64,000 nucleotides of DNA from Lentzea sp033794685. GTDB lineage: Bacteria; Actinomycetota; Actinomycetes; Mycobacteriales; Pseudonocardiaceae. The notes beneath the pieces are model-generated. The model did not search any database and was not told the origin of the DNA. It saw only the letters and a program-made list of their open reading frames with translations. The position numbers were made by a program, and so were the translations under genes. Positions 8,150 through 15,483 of the stretch are shown here, in pieces; positions within the stretch are counted from its first letter, which is position 1, and the number at the start of each line of letters is the position of its first letter. Location of the stretch: the NCBI GenBank assembly GCA_033794685.1, contig JARAYZ010000003.1; one strand, written 5' to 3'.

Positions 8150-11100
8150 TCAGTTGATCAGGGCCCGGCAGTGCTGAGGCCGGATCCGTTGTGGTGCGAC
8201 GCTCTCCAAGGTGGGCTTGACCGGGACGATGGAGCCGTCGCGGCCGAACCTCATCCTGTCGATCGTGGTCTCGCGGTGCGTGCCGTCTCCGCCGGGGATG
8301 GCGAAGCGGTGGTACACGAGGTACCAGTCGTCCGTGCCCGGTACCTGCAGCATCGAACTGTGCCCGGTGCCCTTGACGCCGAGCTTGAGGTCCTTGCTCA
8401 GGATCAGGCCGCGGTTCGTGAACGGGCCGGTGGGGCTGGGGGCGGTCGCGTACGCGACGCGGTAGTCCTCGCTGCGCGTGTCGTCGATCGACCAGCTCAG
8501 GTAGTACGTGCCCTTGCGCTCCACCATGAACAGGCCCTCCCGGAAGTCCGTCAGCCCGGTGAGGCGGGTGATCTTGGCCGGGTCGTAGGAGATCATGTCA
8601 GGGTTCAGCGGAACGACGTAGGCCTCACCGTTGCCCCAGTAGAGGTAAGGCTGCCCGGAGCGGTCGACGAAGACGGCCGGGTCGATCGCCTGGCCGCCAC
8701 CGCTGGGGTTGCGCGCGACCAGCGGTTTCCCGGAGTCGACGAACGGGCCGGTGGGGGAGTCGCTCACCGCGACGCCGATCTTGGCCTCGGCGCAGAAGTA
8801 GAAGTAGTACTTCCCGTTCCGTTCGACGATCGCCGGTGCCCAGGCGTTGCGGTCCGCCCAGCTCACGTCGGGGCCGAGGTCGAGGATGACGCCCTCGTCC
8901 TTCCAGTTCACCAGGTCCTTCGAGGACCAGGCGGAGAACTTCGTGCCGCTCCAGCCGTCGAAGCCGTCCGTGGTCGCGTAGATGTAGTAGGTGTCGCCGA
9001 ACGCGACGACGTTCGGGTCGGCGTTGAGGCCCGGCAGCACGGGGCTGCGCATCTCGTGCGCCTCGACCGTCCACACCCGACTCTCGCGTCCCGACCTCAC
9101 CGTGAACTCGCGGGGCTTGCGCAGGTCGACGGGGCCGCTGGGCGAGATCGACGCGCCGGGGGCGAGCCCGAAGTCGAGCTTGACCCTGCGCAGGTCGGTG
9201 CCCGGTTTGACCGGGAGCACGACGCTGCCGGGCTCGATGACCGCGGGCGCTTTGAGCGAGTCGTGCGCGACCGACCGGATCAGGGTGGCGTTGAACGGGA
9301 GCGCCGCGACCTCGTTGCCGGACAGCGCCCGGTTGTAGAGGCGGACGTCCTTCATCCTGCCCAGCAGCGTCCGGTCCGCTTCGTAGACCGAGCGACCCAG
9401 GTAGTTGGCCGCGGTGATCCCGCCGCCGATGTCGGACGGCTTGGTCGTGACGCCGGTCTTGCGCCCCACCTCCACACCGTCGAGGTAGAGCACCTCCACA
9501 CCGTCGCCGATCGTCAGCGTGACGTTCTTCCAGACGTCGCGCGGCAGCGCACGGCCGGAGTTCACGCCCTGCTCGGTCGTCCAGTTGCCGGTCGCGATCG
9601 CGCTGCGATAGGTGTCACCGGTGCTGAACAGGTAGCCGTTGCCGGCCCCGTTCGGCGCGGTGTTGCCGAAGCCGTAGAGGAAGTAGGGCGTCTGCTGGCC
9701 GGGGTCGACCAGCACGTCGGCGGACATCGTGACGGCCGCGGCCCCGGTCAGCATGTTGTTCGGCAACTGGACGTGCCCACCCTCGAGCGACAGCGAGCCG
9801 TCGGAGAAGGAGGCGTTGCCGGCGAGCACACCGTCGTAACCGTGACCGGTGGCGTCGGCGGCGGACCCGGTGAGCGGCCAGTGCGCGACGAGCCCCTTGG
9901 CGTCGGCCTTGACCGGCGCCGGGGGAGCGGTGAGGCGGCTCAGTTCGGCCTGGGTCACCGGCAGCACCGTGCCGTGGCGCGGGGAGGCGGGCAGCCGGGC
10001 GCCCGTGGACATGGTCCACTTGCCGGAGGCGAGGTCGGTCGTCTCGAACGGCACGTAGCCGCGGCCGCCGTACTCGTCGATGAACAGGTACCACTTGTCC
10101 TCGGTGTTGGACTTGAAGCCGGTCGGGCCCTCACCGGCGCTCAGGCCCGGGCTGGTCGAGGTGGCCTTGCCGATGCACTCGGAGACGAAGTCGTACTTGA
10201 GGTTCAGCAGGTCCGTGGACTTCTCCGCGGTGATGTACTTGCTGCACGGCGAGGACGACGAGTTGTTCCGCTCGTCCTTCGTGTAGCGGTAGTAGGTGCC
10301 GCCGTGCTCGATGACGGTCGAGTCGATGACCGAGTAGCCCGGGTCGATCCACACCTTCGCCGGGCTGAACGTCACGAAGTCGCGCGTCGTCGCGTACATC
10401 ATGCGGTTGTAGCTGTTGCCCGCGTGACCGGGATCGTTCTCCGCGTACAGCTTCGACGCCCAGTAGACGACGTAGTGGCCGCGCTTGGCGTCCCAGAACG
10501 CCTCCGGTGCCCAGGTGTTGCCCGCCGTCGGCGGCGACACCTCGACGCTGCGCTGGCGCGACCAGTTCCGCAGGTCGGTCGACTCCCACACCATGATCGA
10601 CCGGCTGCCGGTGCGCTGGGCCGCGTCCCAGCCGCGACCGCCGTTGATCTTCAGGTCCGTAGCCAGCAGGTAGAACCTGTCGCCGTCGGGGGAGCGCATG
10701 ATGTACGGGTCGCGCACGCCCAGCTCGCCGAGGCTCGACTTCAGGACCGGCTGGCCGTTGTTGACCTCGGAGAAGTCCAGCGGGTTGTTGCCGTTGCTGG
10801 CGGCGGCGTAGATCTGCTCGCCGATCGGGCTGCCCTCGCCCGTGAAGTAGAAGAAGCTGTAGCCCGCCAGCGGTTCCTTGACGGGCAACGGGACGACGGT
10901 GGCGGTGAGCGCGCGCGTGGTGCTCTGGCTGCCGCGGCTCACCTTCGCCGTCAGCACGACCTTGGTGGGCTTGCTCCCCGCGGGAGGCCGGCTCACCTCA
11001 CCGGTCGCGGTGATCACCCTGCTGTTGGCCGACTTCCACGTGACGGTCGTGCCGTTCTCACCGGTGGTGGGCAGGGTGAGGTGACCGCGGACGTCGTCGA

Positions 11101-11224
11101 GGTTCGGCACCGCCAGCGCGTTGGCCGCGGTCCGCACTATCGGTTCGGCGGCGGCGGGCGTGACGGGGAGCAGGGCGGCCGTCACGACCACGACGACTCC
11201 GAAATGGCGCAGGGATGACAACAT
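8150..11224 (-). CDS. Large secreted protein with two GH43 domains flanking a LamG module
   Basis: A 1024-residue extracellular glycosidase. Residues 1-26 are a Sec signal. An atrophied bacterial Ig-like domain follows (about 27-115). The first GH43 propeller spans about 130-435, with LGVRDPYI, NTWAPEAFWD and AGEGPTGF carrying candidate catalytic acids. A LamG/concanavalin-like module covers about 445-645, then a short beta domain of about 75 residues. The second GH43 propeller covers about 730-1010, with GLNADPN, AIDPAVFVD and FREGLFM. Tandem GH43 catalytic domains in one chain suggest attack on two linkages of arabinan or arabinoxylan. The ATG at 11224 follows GGAAGG. It lies 37 nt after the permease gene, so it is probably cotranscribed with the sugar importer. 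Confidence 0.88.
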   Translation of the reverse strand: MLSSLRHFGVVVVVTAALLPVTPAAAEPIVRTAANALAVPNLDDVRGHLTLPTTGENGTTVTWKSANSRVITATGEVSRPPAGSKPTKVVLTAKVSRGSQSTTRALTATVVPLPVKEPLAGYSFFYFTGEGSPIGEQIYAAASNGNNPLDFSEVNNGQPVLKSSLGELGVRDPYIMRSPDGDRFYLLATDLKINGGRGWDAAQRTGSRSIMVWESTDLRNWSRQRSVEVSPPTAGNTWAPEAFWDAKRGHYVVYWASKLYAENDPGHAGNSYNRMMYATTRDFVTFSPAKVWIDPGYSVIDSTVIEHGGTYYRYTKDERNNSSSSPCSKYITAEKSTDLLNLKYDFVSECIGKATSTSPGLSAGEGPTGFKSNTEDKWYLFIDEYGGRGYVPFETTDLASGKWTMSTGARLPASPRHGTVLPVTQAELSRLTAPPAPVKADAKGLVAHWPLTGSAADATGHGYDGVLAGNASFSDGSLSLEGGHVQLPNNMLTGAAAVTMSADVLVDPGQQTPYFLYGFGNTAPNGAGNGYLFSTGDTYRSAIATGNWTTEQGVNSGRALPRDVWKNVTLTIGDGVEVLYLDGVEVGRKTGVTTKPSDIGGGITAANYLGRSVYEADRTLLGRMKDVRLYNRALSGNEVAALPFNATLIRSVAHDSLKAPAVIEPGSVVLPVKPGTDLRRVKLDFGLAPGASISPSGPVDLRKPREFTVRSGRESRVWTVEAHEMRSPVLPGLNADPNVVAFGDTYYIYATTDGFDGWSGTKFSAWSSKDLVNWKDEGVILDLGPDVSWADRNAWAPAIVERNGKYYFYFCAEAKIGVAVSDSPTGPFVDSGKPLVARNPSGGGQAIDPAVFVDRSGQPYLYWGNGEAYVVPLNPDMISYDPAKITRLTGLTDFREGLFMVERKGTYYLSWSIDDTRSEDYRVAYATAPSPTGPFTNRGLILSKDLKLGVKGTGHSSMLQVPGTDDWYLVYHRFAIPGGDGTHRETTIDRMRFGRDGSIVPVKPTLESVAPQRIRPQHCRALIN

Positions 11225-11261
11225 CGTTGTTGTTCGCCTTCCGGGGGAGGGAGGGGGTACT

Positions 11262-12476
11262 TCAGGCGCGTCGCTTGGTCCACACGTCGTAGGCGACCGC
11301 GATGAGCAGGACGAGACCCTTCACGAGCATCACGCGCTCGCTCGGCGCGCCGATCAGCGACATGCCGTTGTTGATCACGCCCATGATCAGGCCGCCGGTG
11401 ATGGCGCCGACCACCTTGCCGACGCCGCCCTGCACCGCCGCGCCGCCGATGAACGCCGCCGCGATGGCGTCGAGCTCGAACGACATGCCCGCGGTCGGGC
11501 CCGCCTGGTTGAGCCGGCCGGCGAAGATCACGCCGGCGAGCGCCGCGAGCGCGCCCATGTTGACGAACACCCAGAACGTGACGGCCTTGACCTTCACTCC
11601 GGACAGCGTGGCGGCCTGCAGGTTGCCGCCGATCGAGTAGATGTGCCGGCCGAACACGGAGTTGTTCGCCATCAGCGAGTAGCCGAGGGCGAGTGCCGCG
11701 AGCAGCACCAGCACCCACGGCAGGTTGCGGAAGCGGGCGAGCTGGATGACGACGGCCATCACGACGACGGCCACGCCCGCGATCTTGAGCACGAACACCG
11801 GCATCGGCTCGACGGCCTGGCCGTAGCCGAGCCTGGCCGAGCGCTTGCGCCACTGCGACAACGCGAACCCGGCCACGAACGCGAGTCCGGCGAGGAGGCT
11901 CACCAGGTCGGCGCCGCCGAGCGGGCCGAGGCCGATGTTGCCGAGGTAACCGCCGGTGAACCCGTTGGCGAGCGACCGGATCTCGTCGGGGAACGGCCCG
12001 ATGCCCTGGTTGCCCAGCGTCGTCAGGGTGAGCGCCCGGAACACGAGCATGCCCGCCAGCGTCACGATGAACGCGGGAATGCCGAAGTAGGCGATCCAGT
12101 AGCCCTGCGCCGCACCGATGATCGCGCCCGAGAGCAGCGTCAGCAGCACGGCCACCGGCCAGGGAAGTCCCCATTGGACGGTCAGCACCGCGCAGATCGC
12201 GCCGGTCAGCGCCACGGTCGAGCCGACCGACAGGTCGATGTGCCCGCCGATGATCACCAGGATCATGCCGATCGCGAGGATCAGCACGTAGGAGTTCTGG
12301 ACGATGATGTTCGAGATGTTCTGCGGCTGCAGCAGCGCGCCGTCGGTCAGCACCGTGAACAGCACGACGATCAACGCGAACGCGACGTAGATACCCGACT
12401 GCCGCAGGTTGATCGAGAACCGGCGGGACGAGGCCGGCGGGGCGGCGGCCGGTGCGGGCACGGTCTTCGTGGTCAT
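11262..12476 (-). CDS. mmsB: Monosaccharide ABC transporter permease, MmsB/GguB type
   Basis: A 404-residue inner-membrane permease of the ribose/xylose class (BPD_transp_2 fold). Hydrophobic segments run through the whole chain (for example GIYVAFALIVVLFTVLT, VLILAIGMILVIIGGHIDL and FIGGAAVQGGVGKVVGAITG). The motif GGHIDLSVGS is conserved in this family. The N-terminal Ala/Pro stretch is cytoplasmic. Its ATG overlaps the ATPase stop by 4 nt (12473-12476), as in other mms/ggu operons. With the binding protein and ATPase it should import aldoses such as arabinose, galactose or xylose. Confidence 0.92.
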   Translation of the reverse strand: MTTKTVPAPAAAPPASSRRFSINLRQSGIYVAFALIVVLFTVLTDGALLQPQNISNIIVQNSYVLILAIGMILVIIGGHIDLSVGSTVALTGAICAVLTVQWGLPWPVAVLLTLLSGAIIGAAQGYWIAYFGIPAFIVTLAGMLVFRALTLTTLGNQGIGPFPDEIRSLANGFTGGYLGNIGLGPLGGADLVSLLAGLAFVAGFALSQWRKRSARLGYGQAVEPMPVFVLKIAGVAVVVMAVVIQLARFRNLPWVLVLLAALALGYSLMANNSVFGRHIYSIGGNLQAATLSGVKVKAVTFWVFVNMGALAALAGVIFAGRLNQAGPTAGMSFELDAIAAAFIGGAAVQGGVGKVVGAITGGLIMGVINNGMSLIGAPSERVMLVKGLVLLIAVAYDVWTKRRA

Positions 12477-13999
12477 GAGCTTTGTCCTCGTGTCATGTAC
12501 TGCATCAACCGTTCCTGCGTGGCCTCTTCGCGGCTCACCTCACCGGTGATGCGGCCCTCGGACAGCGCGTACACGCGGTCGCACAGGCCCAGGAGCTCCG
12601 GCAGCTCCGACGAGATCACCAGGACCGCGCGGCCCTGGGCGGCGAGGTCGTTGATGATCGAGTAGATCTCGTACTTGGCGCCGACGTCGATGCCGCGCGT
12701 CGGTTCGTCGAGGATCAGCACGTCCGGGTCGGTGAACATCCACTTCGCCAGCACGACCTTCTGCTGGTTGCCGCCGGACAGCGTGCCGGTCGGTGTCGAC
12801 ACGGCGGCCGTCCTGATGCCCATGGACTTCCGGAACCGCTCCGCGACGGTGTACTCCTCGTTCTCGTTCACCCAGCCGCGGTTCGCGAGCTTGTCCAGCG
12901 CCGCCGCGGAGACGTTGCGCTGCACGCCCTCGATGAGGTTGAGCCCGTACCGCTTGCGGTCCTCGCTCACGTACGCGAGGCCGTGGCGGATGGCGCCCCG
13001 GACCGTGCGGGTGTCGATCTCCCGGCCGTCCTTGACGACACGCCCGGAGACGCCGACGCCGTAGGAGCGGCCGAACACGCTCATCGCCAGTTCGGTGCGG
13101 CCCGCGCCCATGAGGCCCGCGAGACCCACGATCTCCCCGCGCCGCAACGACAACGTGGCGTTGTCGACGACCACCCGGTCCGGCTGGGCGGGGCTGTGCA
13201 CCGTCCAGTCCTCGATGCGCAGCACCTCCTCGCCGATGTCGGGGGTGCGCGGCGGGAACCGGTGTTCGAGGTCGCGGCCGACCATGCCGGCGATGATGCG
13301 TTCCTCGCTGAGACCCTGGGCGGGCAACGTCTCGATGGTCCTGCCGTCGCGCAGCACGGTGACGGTGTCGGCGATCCGGGTGACCTCGCCCAGCTTGTGG
13401 GAGATGATCACGCTCGTGATGCCCTCCGCCCGCAGCCCGTCGAGCAGGTCGAGGAGGTGTTGCGAGTCGTCGTCGTTGAGCGCCGCCGTCGGTTCGTCCA
13501 GGATCAGCAGACTGACCTCTTTGGACAGTGCCTTGGCGATCTCGACGAGCTGCTGCTTGCCGACGCCCAGGTCGTTGACCGGTGTCGTCGGGTTCTCCCG
13601 CAGGCCGACGCGGTCGAGCAGCGCCTGGGCCTCGTGGTTGGTGCGGTTCCAGTCGATGAACCCGCGCCGGGACCTCTCGTTGCCCAGGAACAGGTTCTCC
13701 GCGACGGAGAGCTGGCCGCACAGCGCCAGTTCCTGGTGGATGATCACGATGCCGCGGCGCTCGCTGTCACGAACGCCGTGGAACGAGCACGACTCGCCCT
13801 CGAAGAGGATGTCTCCGTCGTACGTGCCGTGCGGGTGGACTCCGGACAGCACCTTCATCAGCGTGGACTTGCCCGCGCCGTTCTCTCCGCAGATCGCGTG
13901 GATCTCACCGCGCCGCACGGTCAACGAGACCTCGTGCAGCGCGGTGACACCCGCGAACCTCTTGGTGATGCCGCGCATCACCAGGATGTCGTCGGACAC
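12473..13999 (-). CDS. mmsA: Monosaccharide ABC transporter ATPase, MmsA/GguA type
   Basis: A 508-residue ATPase with two fused nucleotide-binding domains, normal for CUT2 sugar importers. Domain 1 has Walker A GENGAGKST and Walker B LLILDEPTAAL. Domain 2 begins at about 255, has a degenerate P-loop (GLMGAGRTE), signature LSGGNQQK and Walker B LILDEPTRGID, the usual asymmetry of this class. It energises import through MmsB. It starts six nt after the binding-protein stop and overlaps mmsB by ATGA, so the three are one operon. Confidence 0.94.
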   Translation of the reverse strand: MSDDILVMRGITKRFAGVTALHEVSLTVRRGEIHAICGENGAGKSTLMKVLSGVHPHGTYDGDILFEGESCSFHGVRDSERRGIVIIHQELALCGQLSVAENLFLGNERSRRGFIDWNRTNHEAQALLDRVGLRENPTTPVNDLGVGKQQLVEIAKALSKEVSLLILDEPTAALNDDDSQHLLDLLDGLRAEGITSVIISHKLGEVTRIADTVTVLRDGRTIETLPAQGLSEERIIAGMVGRDLEHRFPPRTPDIGEEVLRIEDWTVHSPAQPDRVVVDNATLSLRRGEIVGLAGLMGAGRTELAMSVFGRSYGVGVSGRVVKDGREIDTRTVRGAIRHGLAYVSEDRKRYGLNLIEGVQRNVSAAALDKLANRGWVNENEEYTVAERFRKSMGIRTAAVSTPTGTLSGGNQQKVVLAKWMFTDPDVLILDEPTRGIDVGAKYEIYSIINDLAAQGRAVLVISSELPELLGLCDRVYALSEGRITGEVSREEATQERLMQYMTRGQSS

Positions 14000-14005
14000 G
14001 ATGTG

Positions 14006-15091
14006 CTACCTGAGCTGGTCGGCGGTGTAGTAGCCGGAGTCGATGAGCTCCTTCTGGTAGTTCCCCTTGTCCACGGGAACGGGCTGCAGCAGGAAGGAGG
14101 GCACGACCTTGTTGCCGTTGTCGTAGTCCTTGGTGTTGTTGACCTCGGGCTTGCCGCCCTTGAGCACGGCGTCGGCCATCTTCACCGTGACGTCGGCCAG
14201 CAGGCGGGTGTCCTTGTGGATCGTGGAGTACTGCTCACCGGCGATGATCGACTTCACCGAGGCGACCTCGGCGTCCTGGCCGGTGACGATCGGGTAGGCC
14301 TGCCCGGCGGTGCCGTAGCCACCGCTCTTGAGCGCGGACAGGATGCCGATCGAGATGCCGTCGTACGGGGAGAGCACGCCGTCGACCTTGGCACCGCCGT
14401 AGGTCGAGGTGAGCAGGTCCTCCATGCGCTTCTGCGCGGTGGCCGGGTCCCAGCGCAGGATCGCGACGGTCTTGAAGTCCTTCTGCCCCGACTTGACGCT
14501 GTACTTGCCCTGGTCGATGAGCGGCTGGAGCACCGACATCGCGCCGTTGAAGAAGAACGTGGCGTTGTTGTCGTCCGGCGAGCCCGCGAACAGCTCGATG
14601 TTGAACGGACCCTCGCCCTTGGTCTTCAGGCCGGCGACGAGCGAGTTCGCCTGCTCCACACCGACCTTGAAGTTGTCGAACGTCGCGTAGTAGTCGACGT
14701 TCGGGCTCTTGCGGATCAGGCGGTCGTACGCGATCACCGGGATCTTCGCGTCGGCGGCCTGCTGCAACTGCGAGGTGATCGCCGTGCCGTCGATCGAGGC
14801 GACGATCAGGAGCTTGGCGCCCTTGGTGATCTGGTTCTCGATCTGGTTCGCCTGGGTGGGGATGTCGTTCTCCGCGTACTGGAGGTCGACCTTGTACCCC
14901 TTGCCCTCCAGGGCTTTCTTGATGTTGTCGCCGTCGTGGATCCAGCGTTCGGACGACCGCGTCGGCATGGTGACGCCCACCAGCGCACCCTCGCTGGAGC
15001 CGGTCTGCTGGTCGACCGTCTTCTCCGCCGAACCACAGGCGGCGAGGGTGACGGCGAGTGCGGTGGTGGCCGCGATCCGGGCAAGCCTCAT
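14006..15091 (-). CDS. chvE: Monosaccharide-binding lipoprotein, ChvE type
   Basis: A 361-residue lipoprotein that binds sugar outside the membrane and delivers it to MmsA/MmsB. Residues 1-20 form a lipoprotein signal with lipobox LAACG. The mature protein is a type I periplasmic-binding fold (Peripla_BP_4) similar to ChvE, with VGVTMPTRSSERW at its start and the PIVTGQDAEVASVKSI segment near the hinge. The ATG at 15091 is preceded by GAGGAG. Two LacI-type operator-like palindromes lie 49 and 105 nt upstream. ChvE proteins accept galactose, arabinose, xylose and glucose; the GH43, GH62 and galM neighbours favour arabinose or galactose here. Confidence 0.92.
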   Translation of the reverse strand: MRLARIAATTALAVTLAACGSAEKTVDQQTGSSEGALVGVTMPTRSSERWIHDGDNIKKALEGKGYKVDLQYAENDIPTQANQIENQITKGAKLLIVASIDGTAITSQLQQAADAKIPVIAYDRLIRKSPNVDYYATFDNFKVGVEQANSLVAGLKTKGEGPFNIELFAGSPDDNNATFFFNGAMSVLQPLIDQGKYSVKSGQKDFKTVAILRWDPATAQKRMEDLLTSTYGGAKVDGVLSPYDGISIGILSALKSGGYGTAGQAYPIVTGQDAEVASVKSIIAGEQYSTIHKDTRLLADVTVKMADAVLKGGKPEVNNTKDYDNGNKVVPSFLLQPVPVDKGNYQKELIDSGYYTADQLR

Positions 15092-15139
15092 CAGTTCTCC
15101 TCGATGTCACCGACAGGCAACAGTGCTGTAGGCGGCGAG

Positions 15140-15153
15140 TGTTATCGCTAACA
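15140..15153. promoter_or_regulatory. LacI-family operator-like palindrome upstream of the sugar importer
   Basis: TGTTATCGCTAACA matches the generic LacI-family pentose operator TGTTAGCGCTAACA at 13 of 14 positions. It lies 49 nt before the binding-protein ATG, a good position for repression. The cognate repressor is not recognisable in this window; the two CebR-like proteins are expected to bind a different sequence. Confidence 0.6.
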
Positions 15154-15195
15154 ACATGCCCGTCAAGTGACACTTGGATAACGCCAGGTCGTGCC

Positions 15196-15209
15196 TGTTA
15201 GCGCTCACA
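15196..15209. promoter_or_regulatory. Second LacI-family operator-like palindrome
   Basis: TGTTAGCGCTCACA matches the TGTTAGCGCTAACA pattern at 13 of 14 positions. Its centre is 56 bp from the 15140-15153 site, so a looped or cooperative complex is possible. The remaining DNA from 15210 to 15430 shows no gene or clear signal. Confidence 0.6.
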
Positions 15210-15430
15210 GTGCACTGCCAGGTGGGGGTCGAGTGGCTCGACCGGTCGGTTGCCCGGCGGGCGCTGGATGCCGGGAGGCGTGCTGGGCTGTCCGCTGGAA
15301 CGCGGTGGGCAGGCGGTCGGGCAACGCCGCGGAACGCCGGGTCAGGCGCCTGGTGGGTTGTTTGGAGTGCTGTTGGCCCTGGTTGCGTCTTGTTTGGTCG
15401 CCGGAGTGCCCGGCCACCCGGCTGGAACGC

Positions 15431-15470
15431 CGAGCGCCCGCCGCCACCGAAAGGTGACAGCGGGCGCTCG
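15431..15470. terminator. Terminator after the GH9 cellulase gene
   Basis: CGAGCGCCCGC (15431-15441) pairs perfectly with GCGGGCGCTCG (15460-15470). Inside it, CACC-GAAA-GGTG forms a second stem with a GNRA-type loop. It sits 13 nt beyond the stop of the minus-strand GH9 gene. Confidence 0.8.
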
Positions 15471-15483
15471 TCCCCAGCGCGGA

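Noticed and set aside
8039..11218. A 1059-residue plus-strand reading frame
   Set aside because: It is the antisense shadow of the two-domain GH43 gene, which has a signal peptide and clear motifs.
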